Assembly (NCBI GenBank): GCA_041159745.1
Contig: JBEAXP010000087.1
Location: 1-28,953 of the forward strand
Direction: 5' to 3'
Origin: Casp-actino8 sp041159745
GTDB lineage: Bacteria > Actinomycetota > Acidimicrobiia > Acidimicrobiales > Ilumatobacteraceae
DNA length: 28,953 nt
The notes below the pieces were generated by a model. The model was not told the origin of the DNA and did not search any database. It saw only the letters and a program-made list of their open reading frames with translations. Of this stretch, positions 15,933 through 23,472 are shown one piece after another (within the stretch, counting starts at the first letter, position 1; the number at the start of each line of letters is the position of its first letter). The position numbers were made by a program, and so were the translations under genes.

Positions 15933-16709
15933 ATGGCAACGGCACGGATCAACGGCACCACCATCCACTTCGAGGACACCGGGGGATCGGGCCCGGCCGT
16001 GATCCTGAGCCACGGCTTCCTGATGGATCACTCGATGTTCGATCCGCAGGTGGCCGCGTTGCGGAACACCCATCGGGTCATCACCTGGGACGAGCGAGGC
16101 TTCGGCGGCACGCGCGCCACCGGCCAGTTCACCTACTGGGACTCGGCCCGCGACGTGCTCGGTCTCCTCGATCACCTCGGCATCGACCGAGCGGTCGTCG
16201 GCGGCATGTCGCAGGGCGGTTTCCTGTCTCTGCGTGTCGCCCTCACCGCACCCGAGCGCGTGCGCGGCTTGATCCTCATCGACACTCAAGCCGGCACCGA
16301 GGACGCCGACAAGGTCGAGGGCTACGGACAACTCCACGACGCCTGGATGGCTTACGGATCGGCCGCCGTGCAGGACGTGATCTCGGGCATCATCCTCGGA
16401 GCCGGGTCGTGGGATTCGTGGTACGCGAAATGGGCCGCCATGGACAAGGAGCAGTTCTCGCTGGCATTCGACTGCTTGATGCACCGTGACGACGTGACTC
16501 CACGCCTCGGCGAGATCACCGCACCGTCACTCATCATTCATGGCGACAACGACGCGGCGATCCCGGTTTCGAAAGCCGAAGTGATGCGCGACGGATTGGG
16601 AGGCGAAGCCGAACTCGTGGTCGTGGCGGGCGGAACGCACGCCGCCAATCTCACCCACCCCGAACCGACCAACGCGGCGATCGCCCGCTTCCTCGCGTCG
16701 CTCGACTGA
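15933..16709 (+). CDS. Alpha/beta hydrolase
   Basis: A 258-residue alpha/beta-hydrolase-fold enzyme. The oxyanion region is LSHGFLMD (~25-32), the nucleophile elbow GMSQGG places Ser93, the acid is probably Asp207 in HGDNDAAIP, and His236 in GGTHAANLTHP completes the triad. The DERGFGGT segment is typical of the esterase, haloperoxidase-like and meta-cleavage-hydrolase branches. It could act on esters, lactones or ring-cleavage products; no specific substrate is supported. It is a single-gene unit, divergent from the CoA ligase operon and convergent with the heliorhodopsin. The reading frame is open for 1.6 kb upstream as a shadow of the ligase, and ATG 15933 is set by the family N-terminus and the -10 box. 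Confidence 0.9.
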   Translation: MATARINGTTIHFEDTGGSGPAVILSHGFLMDHSMFDPQVAALRNTHRVITWDERGFGGTRATGQFTYWDSARDVLGLLDHLGIDRAVVGGMSQGGFLSLRVALTAPERVRGLILIDTQAGTEDADKVEGYGQLHDAWMAYGSAAVQDVISGIILGAGSWDSWYAKWAAMDKEQFSLAFDCLMHRDDVTPRLGEITAPSLIIHGDNDAAIPVSKAEVMRDGLGGEAELVVVAGGTHAANLTHPEPTNAAIARFLASLD

Positions 16710-16717
16710 GAGACGCT

Positions 16718-16736
16718 CACCCGCGGGCCGCGAGTG
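16718..16736. terminator. Stem-loop between convergent hydrolase and heliorhodopsin genes
   Basis: CACCCGCG-GGC-CGCGAGTG forms an 8-bp stem with one mismatch and a 3-nt loop in the 30-nt gap between the two stops. No T-run is present; a terminator role is possible only. Confidence 0.35.
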
Positions 16737-16739
16737 TCG

Positions 16740-17510
16740 TCAGGCCGCCAGGGTGTTGCCGAAGATCTGCCAAGCCAGAGCCGACTTCGCCGACAGGCTC
16801 AGGATCAGATACACGCGCTCGCCGAAGACGTAATCGCGCCACTTCCCCACCTGCTTGTACTGCAACCACTGGTTCAGCGCGAAGAGGTTGAAGAAGATGA
16901 AGATGCTCACGAACACGCCGTACACGAAATTCGGCATCTCGGGGCCCGGCCCGAACAGATAGATCACGAGGGCGATCCAGGGAACGACGCCGGCGATGCA
17001 ACCGAACCAGAAGGGCGTGAACCACACCGGCTTGCCCGGTTCGTTGACGACTTCCATGATCCAGCCGAACAGGATCATCGACGCGTTCACACCGGCGATA
17101 CCGATGAGAGCGGTGATCTCAGTGATGCCGAAGACCATGGCGATCATGAGGATCATGAGAGTCGACGACAACGAGTACTCGACCCACCGGAATCGATTGC
17201 GCCCAGCCGACAACTCGGCGAGATAGGCCACCCGACCCTTGCCGACTGACGCGATGGCGTGGAAGAGACTCGACAGAGCGAGGAACCCGAAGATCCCCCA
17301 CGCGATGCGCACGTCGAACTGCTGGGTGAGTCGCGTGGGGTCGAGACCTTTGCCCGGAGCGTCGTTGAGGAAGAACGTGGTGACCGGCAGCTTGAAGTCG
17401 TTGGCGGCGATGATGACGATGATCGCCTGCACGCCGTGCAGAATCGCCGCTCCCACGTTGAGACGTTGGAGATTGCCGCGGACTTCGCTCGAGATCGGGA
17501 TGGATGTCAT
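16740..17510 (-). CDS. Heliorhodopsin (HeR)
   Basis: A 256-residue seven-helix membrane protein that matches heliorhodopsins, the retinal proteins with inverted topology. The retinal Schiff-base lysine is Lys242 in LSLSAKSALAWQIF; the counterion is Glu111 in FRWVEYSLSS; the conserved polar-cavity histidines are His25 and His84; Ser238 is one turn before the lysine. GVNASMILFGW and PFWFGCIAGVVPW are near-identical to the actinobacterial type protein 48C12 (253 aa) as I recall it. Members are not ion pumps; light-signalling, enzyme-regulating and glutamine-linked roles have been proposed. The start ATG 17510 has a GAAGGGAG Shine-Dalgarno, and a TAGGTT -10 box lies ~20 nt upstream. It is divergent from an alkylsulfatase. 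No carotenoid or retinal synthesis gene is in the window. Confidence 0.96.
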   Translation of the reverse strand: MTSIPISSEVRGNLQRLNVGAAILHGVQAIIVIIAANDFKLPVTTFFLNDAPGKGLDPTRLTQQFDVRIAWGIFGFLALSSLFHAIASVGKGRVAYLAELSAGRNRFRWVEYSLSSTLMILMIAMVFGITEITALIGIAGVNASMILFGWIMEVVNEPGKPVWFTPFWFGCIAGVVPWIALVIYLFGPGPEMPNFVYGVFVSIFIFFNLFALNQWLQYKQVGKWRDYVFGERVYLILSLSAKSALAWQIFGNTLAA

Positions 17511-17529
17511 GACGCTCCCTTCACCACCC

Positions 17530-17535
17530 AACCTA
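17530..17535 (-). promoter_or_regulatory. Candidate -10 box TAGGTT for heliorhodopsin
   Basis: TAGGTT on the minus strand, 19 nt before ATG 17510. Transcription starting ~7 nt downstream would leave a ~12-nt leader holding the GAAGGGAG ribosome site, so this gene is leadered, unlike most first genes here. Confidence 0.45.
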
Positions 17536-17582
17536 TGCCGTCGGCCCGGCGTCGACCCGGATGGGCTCCCGGGCAACCGTGT

Positions 17583-17588
17583 TACCTT
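17583..17588 (+). promoter_or_regulatory. Candidate -10 box TACCTT for the alkylsulfatase
   Basis: TACCTT, with a predicted leader of ~30 nt carrying GGAGGG (17615-17620) 4 nt before ATG 17625. It lies 47 bp from the opposed heliorhodopsin box, so both promoters could be controlled from the same short region. Confidence 0.4.
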
Positions 17589-17624
17589 GCTCGACGATCG
17601 TTCGCATCGCGATCGGAGGGAACC

Positions 17625-19544
17625 ATGACCGACAGCACCGCGCGCCCCGACACTCCGAAGGCCGCCACCGAACACACCCGCGCCGCCAACCAGGCGGTGT
17701 CGTTCGATCTCGACCCGAGCGATTTCGACCGTGCCCGCCGTGGCTGGATCGCGTCGTTGGACGACCTCGTCATCAAGGACTCGCAGGGACGCCGGGCGTC
17801 CGACGTGAGTCGATACGGATTCCTTGACGGCGATTCGCCCGACACCGTGCATCCGAGTCTGTGGCGTCACGCCCAACTCAACGCGCACCACGGACTGTTC
17901 GAAGTGGCCGAGGGCGTGTGGCAGGTCCGCGGATACGACATCTCCAACATCACGTTCGTGAAGGGAACCACCGGTTGGATCGTGATCGACCCCCTCACGG
18001 TCGAGGCCACCGCGCGCGCGTCGTACGAACTCGTCACCAAGCATCTCGGGCACCGGCCGGTCACGGCCGTGATCTACACGCATTCGCACGCCGATCACTT
18101 TGGCGGTGTGCTCGGCGTGACTTCGCAAGAAGACGTCGACGCCGGACGTTGTCGAGTGATCGCGCCCGAAGGTTTTCTCGCCGAGACGGTGGGCGAGAAC
18201 GTGATCGCCGGCCCGGCCATGAGTCGACGCGCGCTGTACCAATTCGGCCCGTTGCTGCCACCTGGTCCGCGTGGCCACGTCAACTGCGGCCTCGGTCTGT
18301 CGATTCCGATCGGCCCTCCCGGCCTCATCGCGCCCACCGAGGAGATCACCCGAACGGGTGAGGAGAAGGTCGTCGACGGAGTTCGCATCGTCTTCCAACT
18401 CACACCCGAGACCGAAGCACCGGCCGAGATGAACTTCTTCTTCCCGGACGGGGGTTGGCTGTGCATGGCCGAGAACTGCTCGCACACGATGCACAATCTC
18501 GTCCCGATTCGCGGCGCGCTGGTTCGCAACTCGCTGCAGTGGTCCAAGTACATCGGTGAAGCCATCGAGCTCTTCGGCGGCCGAACGAAACTCGTGTTCA
18601 CCTCGCACAACTGGCCGCAATGGGGCAACGAGGACGCGATCGAGTTTCTGCGGCTGCAGCGCGATCTCTACCGGTGGATGCACGACCAGACGATGCGCCA
18701 CGCCAACCACGGGCTCACGCCGTTGGAAATCGCCGACCATCTCGAATTGCCGGAGGAGTTCCTCGCCGCGACCCACACGCGCGGCTACTACGGCGATCTG
18801 GTGCACAACTCGAAGGCCGTCTACCAGCGGTATCTGAGTTGGTACGACGGCAACCCAGCCAATCTCGACAAGTTGCCTCCCCGCGACGTCGGCGCTCGGT
18901 ACGTTCGCCTCGCCGGCGGACCCGACGCGCTACTGCGAGAGGCCCGGCGTTGTTTCGACGAGGGCGACTACCGGTGGGTCGCCGAGTTGGCTAATCACTT
19001 GGTGTTCGCCGACCCGTCGAACACCGAAGCCCGTCATCTGCAGGCCGACGCGCTCGAGCAGCTCGGTTACCAGAGCGAGTCGACGACCTTCCGCAACGCG
19101 TATCTGATGGGGGCGCAAGAACTTCGTCAGGGCCCGCCGCAACTCGGCAACTCGGAAGTGCGCGGGCGCGGACTTCTGAAGGCGATGACCATCGAGCAGG
19201 TCTTCGACACACTGGCGGTGCGACTCAAGAGCGAAGCGGTCGCCGGCGTGAAGCTGTTCGTGAACTGGACGTTCCCCGACCTGGCCGGGACTCCCGACGA
19301 GAAGTGGGTTCTCGCCCTCTCCAATCGGACTCTCCATTCCGTGCGGGGGCGACACCAGGAAGGGGCCGACGCGTCCATCCGCCTCGATCGATCGCTCCTG
19401 TTGCGGATCATCGTGCAGGAGACCTCGTTCGCCGACGAGATCGGGGCCGGCACGATCGCTCTCGACGGCGACGCCGCGGCGCTACTAACAGTGTTCGGCA
19501 ACCTCGATGTCTTCATGGGTGGCTTCCCGATCGTCGAACCGTGA
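17625..19544 (+). CDS. SdsA-type alkylsulfatase (metallo-beta-lactamase superfamily)
   Basis: A 639-residue type III sulfatase-like enzyme that would cleave alkyl sulfates such as dodecyl sulfate to the alcohol and sulfate. The MBL domain (~90-340) has THSHADHFGG with His153, His155, Asp157 and His158, plus Glu264, Glu283 (AENCSH) and His328 (TSHNWPQWG); all correspond to the di-zinc ligands of Pseudomonas SdsA1 at a constant offset of 16. A helical dimerisation domain (~340-510) and a C-terminal SCP2-like lipid-binding domain (~515-639) follow. There is no signal peptide, so unlike SdsA1 it is probably cytoplasmic. Strong Shine-Dalgarno GGAGGG. It is divergent from heliorhodopsin and is followed by the DoxX-like gene, which has its own box. 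Confidence 0.93.
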   Translation: MTDSTARPDTPKAATEHTRAANQAVSFDLDPSDFDRARRGWIASLDDLVIKDSQGRRASDVSRYGFLDGDSPDTVHPSLWRHAQLNAHHGLFEVAEGVWQVRGYDISNITFVKGTTGWIVIDPLTVEATARASYELVTKHLGHRPVTAVIYTHSHADHFGGVLGVTSQEDVDAGRCRVIAPEGFLAETVGENVIAGPAMSRRALYQFGPLLPPGPRGHVNCGLGLSIPIGPPGLIAPTEEITRTGEEKVVDGVRIVFQLTPETEAPAEMNFFFPDGGWLCMAENCSHTMHNLVPIRGALVRNSLQWSKYIGEAIELFGGRTKLVFTSHNWPQWGNEDAIEFLRLQRDLYRWMHDQTMRHANHGLTPLEIADHLELPEEFLAATHTRGYYGDLVHNSKAVYQRYLSWYDGNPANLDKLPPRDVGARYVRLAGGPDALLREARRCFDEGDYRWVAELANHLVFADPSNTEARHLQADALEQLGYQSESTTFRNAYLMGAQELRQGPPQLGNSEVRGRGLLKAMTIEQVFDTLAVRLKSEAVAGVKLFVNWTFPDLAGTPDEKWVLALSNRTLHSVRGRHQEGADASIRLDRSLLLRIIVQETSFADEIGAGTIALDGDAAALLTVFGNLDVFMGGFPIVEP

Positions 19545-19558
19545 GGATTCGACCGATG

Positions 19559-19564
19559 TAACGT
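19559..19564 (+). promoter_or_regulatory. Candidate -10 box TAACGT for the DoxX-like gene
   Basis: TAACGT followed by 7 nt and ATG 19572. The in-frame GTG at 19563 falls inside the box and is therefore rejected as the start. Confidence 0.5.
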
Positions 19565-19571
19565 GACGGGC

Positions 19572-19916
19572 ATGGACACGTTGTCCGTCGTGTTGGCGGT
19601 GATCCTCGCCATCGTCTGCGCGGTATCCGCCGTTGCCGACTTCAAGTCGATCCCGCAAGTGCTCCAGACCATGGAACGCCTCAGGCTCCCGTTGCGGATC
19701 ATCCCAGCACTCGGCGTGGCCAAACTCGCGGGCGCCCTCGGTCTGGTCGTCGGACTCTCCGTCGACGCCTTGCTCGTCTACTCGGCGATCTGCCTCACCG
19801 TGTACTTCGCACTGGCCACGTGGTTCCACCTCCGCGTGAAGGACGATCTGGTGGAAACGGCGCCGGCCGCGACACTCTCGATCGTGAGCCTGGCGACTCT
19901 CCTCACCGCCATCTAG
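19572..19916 (+). CDS. DoxX-like small membrane protein
   Basis: A 114-residue protein with four predicted membrane helices: ~4-24, ~45-62, ~64-84 and ~95-113. The second helix begins after a PLRIIPALGVAKLAGALGLVVGL segment, which is the pattern of the DoxX-like family (DoxX_2). DoxX proteins are linked to thiosulfate:quinone oxidoreduction in archaea and to oxidative-stress membrane complexes in mycobacteria, but most members, including this one, have no known function. It has its own leaderless-type start 28 nt after the alkylsulfatase and is convergent with the pyrophosphatase, 9 nt away. Confidence 0.8.
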   Translation: MDTLSVVLAVILAIVCAVSAVADFKSIPQVLQTMERLRLPLRIIPALGVAKLAGALGLVVGLSVDALLVYSAICLTVYFALATWFHLRVKDDLVETAPAATLSIVSLATLLTAI

Positions 19917-19925
19917 GCGACGAGA

Positions 19926-20405
19926 TCAGTGTTGGTGGCGCGCGAGCGCCGTCGTGATCTCGGCCTCGGCCGCCGCTCGTCCTTCCCAACCGCGAACATT
20001 CGTCTCCTTGTTGGGTTCGAGCAGCTTGTACACCTGGAAGAAGTTGCCGATCTCACCGAGCAGATGTTCGGGAAGATCCTCGATGTCCTCGTAGTCGGCG
20101 AAACGCGGATCGCGAGCCGGCACGCACAGAACCTTGGCGTCACCACCGGCTTCGTCCTCCATCCAGAACACGGCCACCGGTCGAACCATCACGTGACATC
20201 CGGGGAACGTGGGTTGGCTCAGCCACACGAGCGCGTCGAGCGGGTCGCCGTCGTCGCCGAGCGTGTTCGGGAAGAATCCGTAATCGAGCGGGTACTGCGT
20301 CGCCGTGAACAGAGTGCGATCGAGCCAGATCGCCCCGGTGTCGTGATCCATCTCGTACTTGTTGCGAGAACCCTGCGGGATCTCGACCACCATCTCGACT
20401 TCCAT
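19926..20405 (-). CDS. ppa: Inorganic pyrophosphatase, family I
   Basis: A 159-residue soluble pyrophosphatase that hydrolyses PPi to two phosphates with Mg2+, pulling biosynthetic reactions forward. The signature D-G-D-P-L-D is at residues 52-57, preceded by DYGFFPNT (41-48) and by the substrate-binding KYE (16-18). Length is normal for the bacterial enzyme (~160-175). Start: ATG 20405 gives the standard MEVEMVVEIPQGS N-terminus; the frame is open 11 codons further but into the TetR gene. It lies 4 nt after the TetR stop, so this housekeeping enzyme is translated from the exporter-regulator mRNA unless an internal promoter exists. Confidence 0.95.
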   Translation of the reverse strand: MEVEMVVEIPQGSRNKYEMDHDTGAIWLDRTLFTATQYPLDYGFFPNTLGDDGDPLDALVWLSQPTFPGCHVMVRPVAVFWMEDEAGGDAKVLCVPARDPRFADYEDIEDLPEHLLGEIGNFFQVYKLLEPNKETNVRGWEGRAAAEAEITTALARHQH

Positions 20406-20409
20406 GACG

Positions 20410-21024
20410 TCAGGATTCCAGCATCGCGCGAATGGCAACCAGTGCGGCCTGCACCCAATCGCTCTGATCGTCGCCGGTCATATCGGCGTAGATGCGGCCG
20501 ATGAGGAGCGACTGGAACGCCGACGCGATTCCGGGCAACGGAGCCGAGGGATCGATGATGCCGCGGTCCTTCATCATCTGCAGCGTCTCGACGAGGTGCG
20601 CCGTGCCTTCGGCCTGAGCGTTGGAGAGGGACGAAGCCAACGCCTTGTTGTGCTCGCTCGCCGCGTGCAGCGCGATGCGCCGGCGGCGACGGAGGCGGCC
20701 CGCCTTGTCGTCGTCAGCGTTCAGAGCGATCTCGATGTAACCGATCACCTGCTCGAGATTGTCGCTGGACAACAAGAACGAGCGGAGGATCTCCATTTCC
20801 TTCAAGGTGTCCTCGAGGCCACGATCGACCTCGACGGTCGCGATGAGCCCGTCGCGATTGCCGAAGTGGTGGTACACCGAACTGCGCGACACGCCCGACT
20901 TCTCGAGAACGCGATCGAGGTTGAACTTCACCGCGCCGTACTTGTCGAGTTCGGCGCGAGCGAACTTCTTGACCAGGGCCATGGTCTGAATGCCGTCGGA
21001 GCGTTTGCGAAGAGGCGTGGCCAT
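20410..21024 (-). CDS. TetR-family transcriptional regulator
   Basis: A 204-residue regulator. The N-terminal helix-turn-helix is at residues ~34-60, with FNLDRVLEKSGVSRSSVYHHFGNRDGLI, the canonical TetR DNA-binding signature. The remaining helical domain (~70-204) would bind a ligand and dimerise; it contains a basic run RLRRRRR near residue 115. It starts 9 nt after the MFS exporter stop and ends 4 nt before ppa. A TetR gene downstream of the exporter it may control is common; the likely target is the promoter at ~22330. The ligand is unknown. Confidence 0.92.
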   Translation of the reverse strand: MATPLRKRSDGIQTMALVKKFARAELDKYGAVKFNLDRVLEKSGVSRSSVYHHFGNRDGLIATVEVDRGLEDTLKEMEILRSFLLSSDNLEQVIGYIEIALNADDDKAGRLRRRRRIALHAASEHNKALASSLSNAQAEGTAHLVETLQMMKDRGIIDPSAPLPGIASAFQSLLIGRIYADMTGDDQSDWVQAALVAIRAMLES

Positions 21025-21033
21025 GACGAAATT

Positions 21034-22326
21034 CTAGGCGGTGTGCGCGGGGGCGCCGACAGCCGGACCGACGTACTTCGGACGGAAGAAGAGTGTGAAC
21101 ACCACACCGGCCGCCGCGATGCAGATGGTTGACACCAGGAGCGGTTGGCTCGACGTGATACTGGAAGTGATGTACCCGACAAGAATCGACGCCGGGACCT
21201 GGGCCAAGTTCTGCACGCTCGACAGGACTCCCAGAGCCTGACCCTGCTGGCCCGGCAACGCCGACCGGCTCACCAGACTCGACACGTTCGCGATCGACAA
21301 GCCGTTGGACGCGGTGAAGAACGGGATGATCGCGTAGATCCAGAACGTGGTGGACGTCGGTGTCACGAAGTAGAGCAGCATCATCGCCGACAGTCCGAAG
21401 AAGCTGAACCGGAGAACCTTGTAGTCGGAGAACGACTTCGCGACCCGGCCCACCAACAACGCCTGCGAAAGCGCGATGAACAAACCGACGATGGCGAAGT
21501 AGTCACCCGTCTTCGACGCGCTGAATCCGAACTCGTTGCCCAGGTACACGCCGAAGAACGTCGTGAAGAACGTGAATCCGGCGTTCCACAGGAAGGCGGC
21601 GGCCAGAACGACGCGCAATCGTTCGGACGAGAAGCCGGTGACGACGTTCTGCACCGCACGCATCACGTTGAGCTTGGTTCGAACACCCTTCTCGCGCAGC
21701 GTCTCGGGGAACGCCCCGAGGATGAGCGCGCAATTGGTGAGCGAGAGAATGGCCGCGAACCAGAAAGGCGTGGTCGCACCGAACCAGTCGGGCGTGTCGA
21801 ACAAACCGTAGAAGCTCGTGTTCGGCGAACTCAGCTTGCCGCCGAGGTACGGGCCGATGATGAAACCGAGTCCGAACGCGGCCCCGATCAGACCGAAGTT
21901 GCGCGCGCGATTGGAGTCGTCACTGATGTCGCCGATGGCCGCCTGAGCGACGGCGATGTTCCCGCCGGTGAAACCATCGAGAGCGCGCGCCGCGAACAGC
22001 AGCGGAATGCTCGCGGTGCTGATGCCGATCGCGAAGAGCATGTATCCGAGGGCCGTCCCGAAGATCGACAGGGCGAGGACCGGACGGCGCCCGTAGCGAT
22101 CGGACAACTGACCGAGGATCGGCGCGGCGATGAACGAAGCGAGCGGGTACGCGGCCTGGAGCCATCCGAGCATGATCAGCCCATCGGTGAACGACCAGCT
22201 CTCGGGGGTCACACGGAAGGGTGATCCGGGGCTGATCAACAGCGGGAAGACCGGGATCAGGATTCCGAAACCGAGCAGATCGAGAAAGACGGTGAAGAAC
22301 ACCGACAGGATGGGCTTGCCGCGCAC
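21034..22326 (-). CDS. MFS exporter, TetA/DHA1-like
   Basis: A 430-residue 12-helix transporter of the drug:H+ antiporter-1 type. Motif A is canonical, LGQLSDRYGRRP (71-82), in the loop after helix 2; segment 1 begins FFTVFLDLLGFGILIPVFPLL, as in TetA. An ARALDGFTGGNIAVAQAAI stretch resembles helix 4, and GAAFGLGFIIGPYLGG matches the antiporter motif C of helix 5. It probably expels a hydrophobic or toxic compound. Start: GTG 22326 lies 6 nt after TACCGT, giving a leaderless mRNA. The TetR gene follows directly. It is 24 nt from the end of the flavin monooxygenase operon on the same strand, so some read-through is possible. Confidence 0.92.
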   Translation of the reverse strand: MRGKPILSVFFTVFLDLLGFGILIPVFPLLISPGSPFRVTPESWSFTDGLIMLGWLQAAYPLASFIAAPILGQLSDRYGRRPVLALSIFGTALGYMLFAIGISTASIPLLFAARALDGFTGGNIAVAQAAIGDISDDSNRARNFGLIGAAFGLGFIIGPYLGGKLSSPNTSFYGLFDTPDWFGATTPFWFAAILSLTNCALILGAFPETLREKGVRTKLNVMRAVQNVVTGFSSERLRVVLAAAFLWNAGFTFFTTFFGVYLGNEFGFSASKTGDYFAIVGLFIALSQALLVGRVAKSFSDYKVLRFSFFGLSAMMLLYFVTPTSTTFWIYAIIPFFTASNGLSIANVSSLVSRSALPGQQGQALGVLSSVQNLAQVPASILVGYITSSITSSQPLLVSTICIAAAGVVFTLFFRPKYVGPAVGAPAHTA

Positions 22327-22332
22327 GAGACG

Positions 22333-22338
22333 ACGGTA
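22333..22338 (-). promoter_or_regulatory. Candidate -10 box TACCGT for the MFS-TetR-ppa operon
   Basis: TACCGT on the minus strand, 6 nt before GTG 22326. It overlaps a small inverted repeat GACGG-TAG-CCGTC (22332-22344), which might be part of a TetR operator; five-base arms are weak evidence. Confidence 0.5.
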
Positions 22339-22350
22339 GCCGTCACGATG

Positions 22351-23472
22351 TCAGGCCGAGACCATCCGTTCACCGCGACGGTCGTAGGCGACGTTGGAGG
22401 CCATGAGGTGCTGATGCGATCCGACCGCGTCGCGGTACAGACGCGACAGAACACTGGAGTTGAACAGCGCACCCGCCCCCGCGAAGTGGAACAGATGGGT
22501 CACCGCACTCACCGCCAGTTCGGTCGCGTAGGCGATCACACCGCCGAGACGCTCGTTGCCGGCCATGTTCAGCGTCTCGCCGCGACGAAGCAGAGCGTCC
22601 ACTTCTCCGAACTCGGCCAGGCCGAAACCACGGGCGGCTTCGATCTGGATCTGCGCCTTGCCCACCTCGTATTTGAAAGCGCCACGGTCGGCGAGCCGCC
22701 CGTCGGCTCCCCGCGCCTTGCCTCGCGCGTAGACGACGATCTCGTCGACGAAGCGCTGGCACACACCGAGGGTGAAACCGAGGTTCTCGGCGGCCACGTA
22801 GCCCTGGTACGAGAGTGCGAACATCGGCCCGCCGCGTTCGATCGGAGCGAGCGGGTCGAACGAGAGATGATCGGGGACGAATGCCGCATCGGCCACCACG
22901 TCGATGCTGCCGGTTCCCTTGAGGGCCATCACGTCCCACTCCCCCGTGACGGTCACCTGCGCGGCGCGCACGATGAGAATTCGCGGACGCGGCGAATCGC
23001 CCTCGGCGAGGGCGGTGAGAAGAATGAACTCCGAGTGCGGTACACCGCTCGCGTACTTCCACCGACCCGTGAGTTCGTAGCCGCCGTCGACCCGGCGGAA
23101 CCGGCCGGTCGGCGCCGACACGGCCGCCATGAACGGGCAAGCGTCGTGAGCGAAGAGTTCGGCCACGCCCGCATCGACGAGCCGGGCTCCGGCCACCCCG
23201 CACGCTCCGGCGTGGTTGAAGCCCGTCCAAGCCGCGGTGGCGTTTCGATACGACAGCGCCGAGAAGAAGCGGAGTTGGTCGGCGAGAAGGAGAAGATCGC
23301 CTCCCACTTCCATCGGTGCCTTGATCATCGGCACTCGTATCTCGCGCATCACACCGACGAGTTCGTCGGGTGCGCGGCCGAGCGAATCGGCTTCGTCGGC
23401 GAGCCGATCGAGACGCTCGGCTCGCGACTCGATTTCGGACACGATCGCTTCGAGCGAACGAGCTCCGCGCAT
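22351..23472 (-). CDS. Flavin-dependent monooxygenase, acyl-CoA dehydrogenase fold (HsaA-like)
   Basis: A 373-residue protein of the acyl-CoA-dehydrogenase fold, in the branch of group D flavin monooxygenases such as HsaA and the p-hydroxyphenylacetate hydroxylase oxygenase. Visible landmarks are RWKYASGVPHSEF, EWDVMALKGTGSIDV (the GLRGTGS equivalent of HsaA) and the C-terminal SHQHLMASN helix. These enzymes take reduced flavin from a separate reductase and hydroxylate phenols; no reductase gene is in the window. A true acyl-CoA dehydrogenase is less likely because the TxxI-type catalytic loop is absent. ATG 23472 overlaps the SDR stop by 1 nt. Last gene of the operon, which also holds an extradiol dioxygenase, as hsaA and hsaC do in steroid degradation. 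Confidence 0.85.
   Translation of the reverse strand: MRGARSLEAIVSEIESRAERLDRLADEADSLGRAPDELVGVMREIRVPMIKAPMEVGGDLLLLADQLRFFSALSYRNATAAWTGFNHAGACGVAGARLVDAGVAELFAHDACPFMAAVSAPTGRFRRVDGGYELTGRWKYASGVPHSEFILLTALAEGDSPRPRILIVRAAQVTVTGEWDVMALKGTGSIDVVADAAFVPDHLSFDPLAPIERGGPMFALSYQGYVAAENLGFTLGVCQRFVDEIVVYARGKARGADGRLADRGAFKYEVGKAQIQIEAARGFGLAEFGEVDALLRRGETLNMAGNERLGGVIAYATELAVSAVTHLFHFAGAGALFNSSVLSRLYRDAVGSHQHLMASNVAYDRRGERMVSA

Noticed and set aside
16740..17510. Ion-pumping type-1 rhodopsin (proteorhodopsin or xanthorhodopsin)
   Set aside because: No DTE/DTD-type pump triad in the third helix; the Glu111 counterion, the SxxxK context and flanking blocks are those of heliorhodopsins.
17511..18806. 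Upstream extension of the heliorhodopsin frame to a 688-residue protein
   Set aside because: The extension is antisense to the alkylsulfatase; the 256-residue start matches heliorhodopsin length and has a Shine-Dalgarno.
21145..22224. 359-codon plus-strand frame opposite the MFS exporter
   Set aside because: Highly charged, low-complexity translation typical of antisense shadow; the minus strand is a canonical TetA-like exporter.
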